Shown here: positions 7,565 to 12,825 of the stretch, one piece after another | Layout: each line of letters begins with the position of its first letter | How positions within the stretch are numbered: position 1 is the first letter of the stretch | Assembly: GCA_015680635.1 (NCBI GenBank) | Contig: JAABOA010000328.1 | Span: 1-12,825, forward strand | From: Lunasporangiospora selenospora | Taxonomy: Eukaryota; Mortierellomycota; Mortierellomycetes; Mortierellales; Mortierellaceae | Reading direction: 5' to 3' | Length of the DNA: 12,825 nucleotides | Notes under the pieces: model-generated | What the model was told of the DNA's origin: nothing | Seen by the model: the letters and a program-made list of their open reading frames with translations, nothing else | The model's database searches: none | Made by a program: the position numbers and the translations under genes

Positions 7565-10500
7565 ATGGACCATTCCGTCGCCGCTGCTCCCATCGGACCT
7601 ACTCAGCACCAGCATCACCAGTCGCAACATCCGTCGCAGCACCAGCATCAGTTCGGTATGATGCAGCATTACCAAAATCAGCTCCTACCACAGCCTCGGC
7701 AGCCTCGTGGAATCTCACAGAACTCCTTGGAGACAACAGTCCCTGGCTTTGTCACGCAGGGAGCCCTGAATCGACCAACACCTGCTCATCATGGTCAAGC
7801 AATCAGCCGGCGCAGCTTGTCAATCCATTCGAATGGCGGATCGTTTGTACCGCTGCCATCAATGGGAGCATCCTCGGCCCATCAGACTCCTAATCAGAAC
7901 CAAAATGCTCACGATACCGTTTCTCGGGGCCATGGGGGAGATGTTCATGTCGGGCAACTGTCGCGAACACCCAGCCCTGGATGTAGCCCTACCCATTCGC
8001 CGCCGCTTCCCAACCTGAGTCAGATGCAGTCTAGCTCTACCGCTCTTCGCAGTGGCGGTAGCAATAATAGCAATAATCACGATGGTGGAAGCAGCGGCGG
8101 TGGTAGTATTCAGTTAGACGCGGATAGTTCACGCGAGCGACTGACGCCTGTAGGCCTTTTACAGGGGTCACTCTTTGACCAAGGCTTTGAGGATGGCTTA
8201 CCATCGAGTGTGACCCCGCTGATGCTGCGCCAACAAAGCAACGCAGATTCGGGTCCTTTCGGCCAAGAGGGTCCACCTCAGGGCAGTAGCAGTGATGGGG
8301 AAGGCATTGAGTCAGGTAGCAGCACCCCTTGGTCCCTTTTTCCTAACCAGAACCCGAGTCAGGGCCAAAAACAATTTCAAAGCCGAACCCAGAGTCAGCT
8401 AGCTGCACAAGGATTATCACAGGCACAGTCGCTGCAGGCACAGCAGGAACATCAGCAGTACCAGCATCAACAGCATTTTCAGGATCAGGCGTCATTCCGT
8501 ATACCCAACTCTGTGCCTCATGCCCCACCAGAGACCCCGTCCACGTCATCACAGTCCTCGTTTGGTGCAGGTGGATACCTTCCTGATGCTGCATTCGGCT
8601 CCTTCACCCCCTCGGCTACATATCAGAACAACCAGAGATTCGGCCGGCCACTGTCTTCTCAATTCAATAGTATGGCCAGTACACCGATTGTTGCACCCCA
8701 GCCATCAAGACAACGTGTACTTCAGCACACAATAGCACAACCTCAAGGCTTCATGCCTTTCACTCCTGGAAAACAGTATCAGCATCAGCAACAGTACCAT
8801 CATCAGCAACAGCTCTCTCACCACCACTACCAGCAGCAATTCAACCAGCAACACCAGCCTCAATACTCTGGTTTCTACCAGCTCTCCCCTGGTCCGCACC
8901 CACTACCTCAGAATCAACTTTCAGCTCAACAACAACACCAGCAACACCAGCAACAGCAATCATCCTATCCACAGAGTTATCATCAGCAATATCTTCCACA
9001 GTATCATGCTCTGCCTCACCTGCCTCACCAGACTGCCCAGCAGCATCAGCACTCTCGGCAGTCGCAGCATCAACAAAACCTTCAGACGCAGGCTGCAGCA
9101 TTATCGGAGGCCACTACTGACAGCCGTGGGCCCCTCCGGAGAACTAACTCAGAAGAATCTCAAGCTAGTGTCGTTAAGCTTCCCCCAGGCTATTTCCCAA
9201 TCTATAACGGTAGTGAGTGGGTAATGATCTCCCATGGAGCAGCTCTAGTAGCGGGGATCCCAATCCCCCACCCTCAGACTAGTCCCTCCCATGGAGTGAA
9301 CAATATGTTGGCCAACCCTCGTACAAATGCTTTACCGCCAAATCGACTGGAGGATTCTTCGCAGTCCAGATCAGAATCACCTCCTGCCCATGCGCCGCTT
9401 AGTCGCCAAGGTAGTGAAACCGGTAGGACGTCCGGGTTCGGGGTTGATATGAAGCGCACAGCATCTGAGTCCAGACGTGGATCGATTCCGCAGGCATCAT
9501 CGACTCGAGCCTCAAGTCCGTCCGAGTACAAGCCTCTGGTAAAGAGTCCTACTTCTGGCTCTCCTAATCACCACATTGTGCGTAATGAGCACTCTAATGC
9601 TGTGCAGGAAACGTTGGAATTTTTGGATTTGCTACAAAAGTACGATTACCTCAATGCCTGGACTCGCCATGGGAAGTCGGTAACACCAAGTGATTCTGGC
9701 AGCCCTGTCGATTCAGCCAGCGTGCTTAGACGACAAGAACCATTTGAGAAGTCGTTGGTTCAGACAGAAATTTCGGAGTGGATCGAAAGTCACAAGGACT
9801 ATCTGCAGGCGGAAAAGTTGGACCTCTATGTGCCCATGCATATTGACTTTGGCAATGTCAGACCCAAGTCCGAGCCTGTGATCAAGACGATCCGTATCGA
9901 GAACCATGGAACGAAGGTCCTGCAGTTTAAGGCTCTCAAAATAATCCCTAACGCCCATCATCAAGTTACATGCCTAATGCGTGACTCGATTATCGTGCAT
10001 CCTGCAGATGGGACTGAGCCTATGTTTGGGAATATTGACATATCCCTAGCAACTGGAGGTAAGAGAAATAGAAAACCTCATTCATTTCCACCTTTATTCT
10101 TGCCTTGACCGTATGACCCATATTCTGACACTCCTGCACTATCTGACTGAACATGATCTATTAGCAAACTTGGGTTTCTTCTCAGCTTGGCTGCTGATAT
10201 TGGTGAATGACTCGACGTTAATTGGCAGGAAGCTTACTTGGAATGTAACAAACAGCACGGAAATAGATCGGGAGATGGACCCTTTTGCCAAAGCATACAC
10301 GCCTCAATGGCTCCGCAACTTGAACCTTCTCAAAACCCGGATGGTGATCAAGGGCGAGCAGGTTGAGACAATTGATTTCCAAGAGTATCTCAAGGCCTGC
10401 GATCACCCGTGCTACAAGAAACATAACGGCAAGTTCTCCCTGGAACCCCCGGCCGTGGAGCCTTTGGAGGTGATCCTTCCCGGACAAATCACTGTGGATC

Positions 10501-12825
10501 TCTCTGCAGATAGCTATGCATCTCGACTGCAGCCTTTGCTTCAAGTAGAGAAGCATCTTTTTGAGGAGGATGTTTCATCATATAACCTGTATATGGTCGA
10601 GATCAAAGTGTATGATGCCGCTTCCAACTTCTTCCAGATCCAAGTCGGTGGTCTCTCAGAGAAATGTCCGTTGCTGCTCCGAGGCGATTCAATCATTGTC
10701 CGACAGGTCACCAATGGAGTCTTTACAGGAATCGAGTATAGAACATTTGTACATGGAACCAATATGCGAACCAACAGTGTCTATGTGCACCTGCCTATTG
10801 GAGCGCTGCCGTCGCTGGTGCACGAGCGTTGGAATATTCAATTCAAAGTCAACAATAATAGGATAAGTGAAATGTATCGAGCTGTTGGTGGTGTTCAAGA
10901 GTTCATTGGGTATCATCCTCGTGACCCTGCGCAAGATACGGCAGTAGATGGGGACAACGACCGAAACTATTCCCCGCGTTCACTACTCTTTCCAACAGTC
11001 TATGACGCAGTTCTCCGAACAAAGTTGCCAAGCCTTACTCTCCAGTTTGTGGACCCTTCGCTCAATTGGGAACAAAAGTCCGCTGTAGAGAGTATTGTCC
11101 GAAATGATTATGGCATGGTCCCTTTTGTCATTTCAGGGCCGCCTGGTATGATCTTAATCTGATTGCATTGTGATATAATGTCGTCCACTCCCTAGGTCAT
11201 ATAGTATTGCTAACAAAATGGTGTTTTCTATTCATTTTTAAATGTGGGAATAGGCACTGGAAAGACTAAAACTCTTGCAGAGACAGCACTGCAAATCATT
11301 GTGAGTGACACTCAGTCCCATATCCTAATTACGGCACCTTCGCATTCGGCTTGCGATACAATCATGCTTCGACTTATACCCTACCTGAAACCACAATACC
11401 TCTTTCGACTTAATGATCCTTCACGAACCTTTGCTGAGGTCCCGACGATGATTATGCCGTATTGCTTTGGGTCTGTGTACTTTGACATTCCGCCGCTAGA
11501 CGACCTGCTGCAATTCCGCATTGTTGTCTGCACTTGTGTAGATGCAGGCCTTTTAATCTCGGCTGGCGCTAGTAACCAGAGCCTCCGCGAGTATATAATT
11601 GATAAGGGCTTAACTGGCGACAAGCGTTCTCATTGGACACACCTGTTGATCGACGAAGCTGCGCAAGCAATTGAGCCAGAAACAGATATTCCTTTACTCT
11701 GTATTCTCGAGGAAACCGAAATACCACCTCAGGTTGTACTCTGTGGTGATCACCAGCAATTAGGACCGAAGACATTTTTGCCAGAACTCCAAATGTCATT
11801 CCTTGAGCGCCTCATTATGACTGAACCCCTCTATCGTGAACACCCCCAAAGTCGACAGTTCGCCCGTCCGAAACATAGTGGCTCTGTCACTAAGCCAAGA
11901 CTCTCGAAGGAGACTGAGTACTTGGCAAAGACTATCCCATGCTTTGCCAATCTCGCACAAAATTACCGTAGCCACTCCAAGATGCTTATGATGCCTTCAG
12001 CGATGTTCTATAACGACACTCTAGTTGCCTCGGCAGAGAAGTCCCAGACAGACTCAATGTTGGGGTGCCCACTTTTACCAAACCCGAACTGCCCCATCGT
12101 CTTTGTAGGAGTTAAAGGAACCGATAAGTCGCAACTAGACGAGGCAGCTTCGTGGTACAATGTGGCAGAGGCAGAGCAAGTTGCGTCAATGATTGAAGAC
12201 CTAATGGCTCTCTCAAGAGATGGTAATAACGACGATGTTAAACTCCACGTCGAAGTGAAAGATATTGGAGTAATAGCGCCTTTCCGCGAGCAAGTCAAAC
12301 TTTTACGACAACTTCTTCGATCCAAGGGTCTTGCTGGTGTAAATGTTGGTACTGTTGAGGTAAGCTCTAAACTTAATGACCTGCTATGTCATTACTTTGT
12401 ATCATCTATTGCATGACTCTATAGCTTGGGCAACACCGTACTAAAGTCCACACTTTACTCAACTACTTAGGATTACCAAGGACAAGAGTACAAGATCGTT
12501 CTCATATCCACAACTAGAAGCCGGGCAAAGTATCTAGATCAAGATGTGCGACAGGGACTTGGCCTTGTGCACTTCCGAAAGAGATTCAATGTGGCCCTTA
12601 CGCGCGCAATGGCAATGTTAGTGGTTGTTGGTAACCCCGAGCTCCTTGTTATGGACGAGAACTGGGCGGCGTACTTGCATTTCTGTCTTCGCAATGATGC
12701 GTACACAGGAGCCACACTGCCTCTCTCCATCGTGAACCCGGCCCATGCGTCTGGCCAAAAAGGCGCAGCACTAATGGGTAGACTCGAGAAGAATACTCTT
12801 GTATCGCAGTATGTTGAAAATCTTG
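7565..12825 (+). CDS. MOV10/SDE3-family superfamily 1 RNA helicase with long Gln/His-rich N-terminus (3' end missing)
   Basis: Exons are 7565-10058, 10165-11145, 11254-12359 and 12471-12825 (continuing off the edge). They join in phase to about 1645 codons, with introns of 106, 108 and 111 nt. The start is the first ATG, with G at -3 and +4; the frame opens slightly upstream but only from a GTG. Residues 1 to about 680 are disordered and rich in Gln, His, Ser and Pro. About 680-860 match the N-terminal region of MOV10/SDE3 proteins, including FGNIDISL and, after splicing, NLGFFSAW and IGRKLTWNV. Helicase motifs are intact: LNWEQ (Q motif), GPPGTGKT (1156-1163), DEAAQ (1292-1296), GDHQQLGP (from 1323), LAQNYRSH, VGTVEDYQGQE (V) and FNVALTRA (VI). 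The family C-terminal block NWAAYLHFCLRNDAYTG is also present. Relatives unwind RNA 5' to 3', bind Argonaute complexes and support RNA silencing (plant SDE3, animal MOV10, Neurospora SAD-3). A silencing role here is inference from family. UPF1 is unlikely, as its Cys/His-rich domain is absent. Confidence 0.93.
8395..9095 (+). repeat. CAG/CAA/CAT-rich low-complexity coding tract (prion-like Gln/His domain)
   Basis: Within helicase exon 1, dense CAG, CAA and CAT codons encode Gln/His-rich sequence at about residues 277-510. It is heaviest at 402-510, with repeated HQQQ and QQH patterns interspersed with Tyr, Ser and Pro. CAG and CAA are mixed, so this is not one pure triplet expansion. Such composition is typical of domains that form condensates or RNP granules. 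The reading frame stays open throughout, which supports real coding. Confidence 0.85.

Noticed and set aside
10059-10164. Separate start of a second gene at 10113
   Set aside because: The first residues fall in intron 1. Splicing 10058 to 10165 joins the two halves in phase within a conserved MOV10/SDE3 block.
11800-11960. Insertion or intein between helicase motifs III and IIIa
   Set aside because: The length and text (LERLIMTEPLYREH) are normal for MOV10/SDE3 helicases, and no intein motifs are visible.

Overview
The window looks like nuclear DNA of a filamentous, early-diverging fungus. The evidence is a Pom152-type nucleoporin (a family known from fungi), short spliceosomal introns of 82-135 nt with GTAAGT-, GTACGT- or GTATG-like donors and TAG/CAG acceptors, balanced base composition, and glutamine-rich coding DNA. 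A Mucoromycota source such as a Mortierella relative is my best guess. That placement is inference; the sequence does not prove it.

Layout from left to right. (1) Positions 1-1098, minus strand: the 5' part of a secreted, Thr/Ser-rich tandem-repeat protein. It has a signal peptide, an acidic then a strongly basic His/Lys/Arg segment, and then 29-30-residue Cys-ended repeats arranged as a 59-residue (177-bp) higher-order repeat. The gene runs off the left edge. (2) About 1290-2080, minus strand: a decayed, unidentified coding sequence. Long stretches read as clear protein but are broken by several in-frame stops and at least one frame change. (3) Positions 2243-6728, minus strand: a complete eight-exon POM152 gene, reconstructed here as 1250 residues. 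It has three membrane segments near the N-terminus and about ten Ig-like lumenal repeats. Three of its exons are only 40-54 nt, and a short last exon carries the true C-terminus. (4) Positions 6729-7564: a divergent promoter and leader region with no gene. (5) Positions 7565 to the right edge, plus strand: a MOV10/SDE3-type superfamily 1 RNA helicase in four exons, about 1645 codons so far. It has a roughly 680-residue disordered Gln/His-rich N-terminal extension and an intact set of helicase motifs.

The genes do not form a pathway. POM152 is a structural membrane ring component of the nuclear pore. The helicase belongs to a family acting in RNA silencing and mRNP remodelling. The repeat protein is probably a cell-surface or cell-wall protein. 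POM152 and the helicase are transcribed divergently from a shared 836-bp intergenic region, so some co-regulation is possible but not shown. I found no rRNA, tRNA, CRISPR array or intact mobile element.
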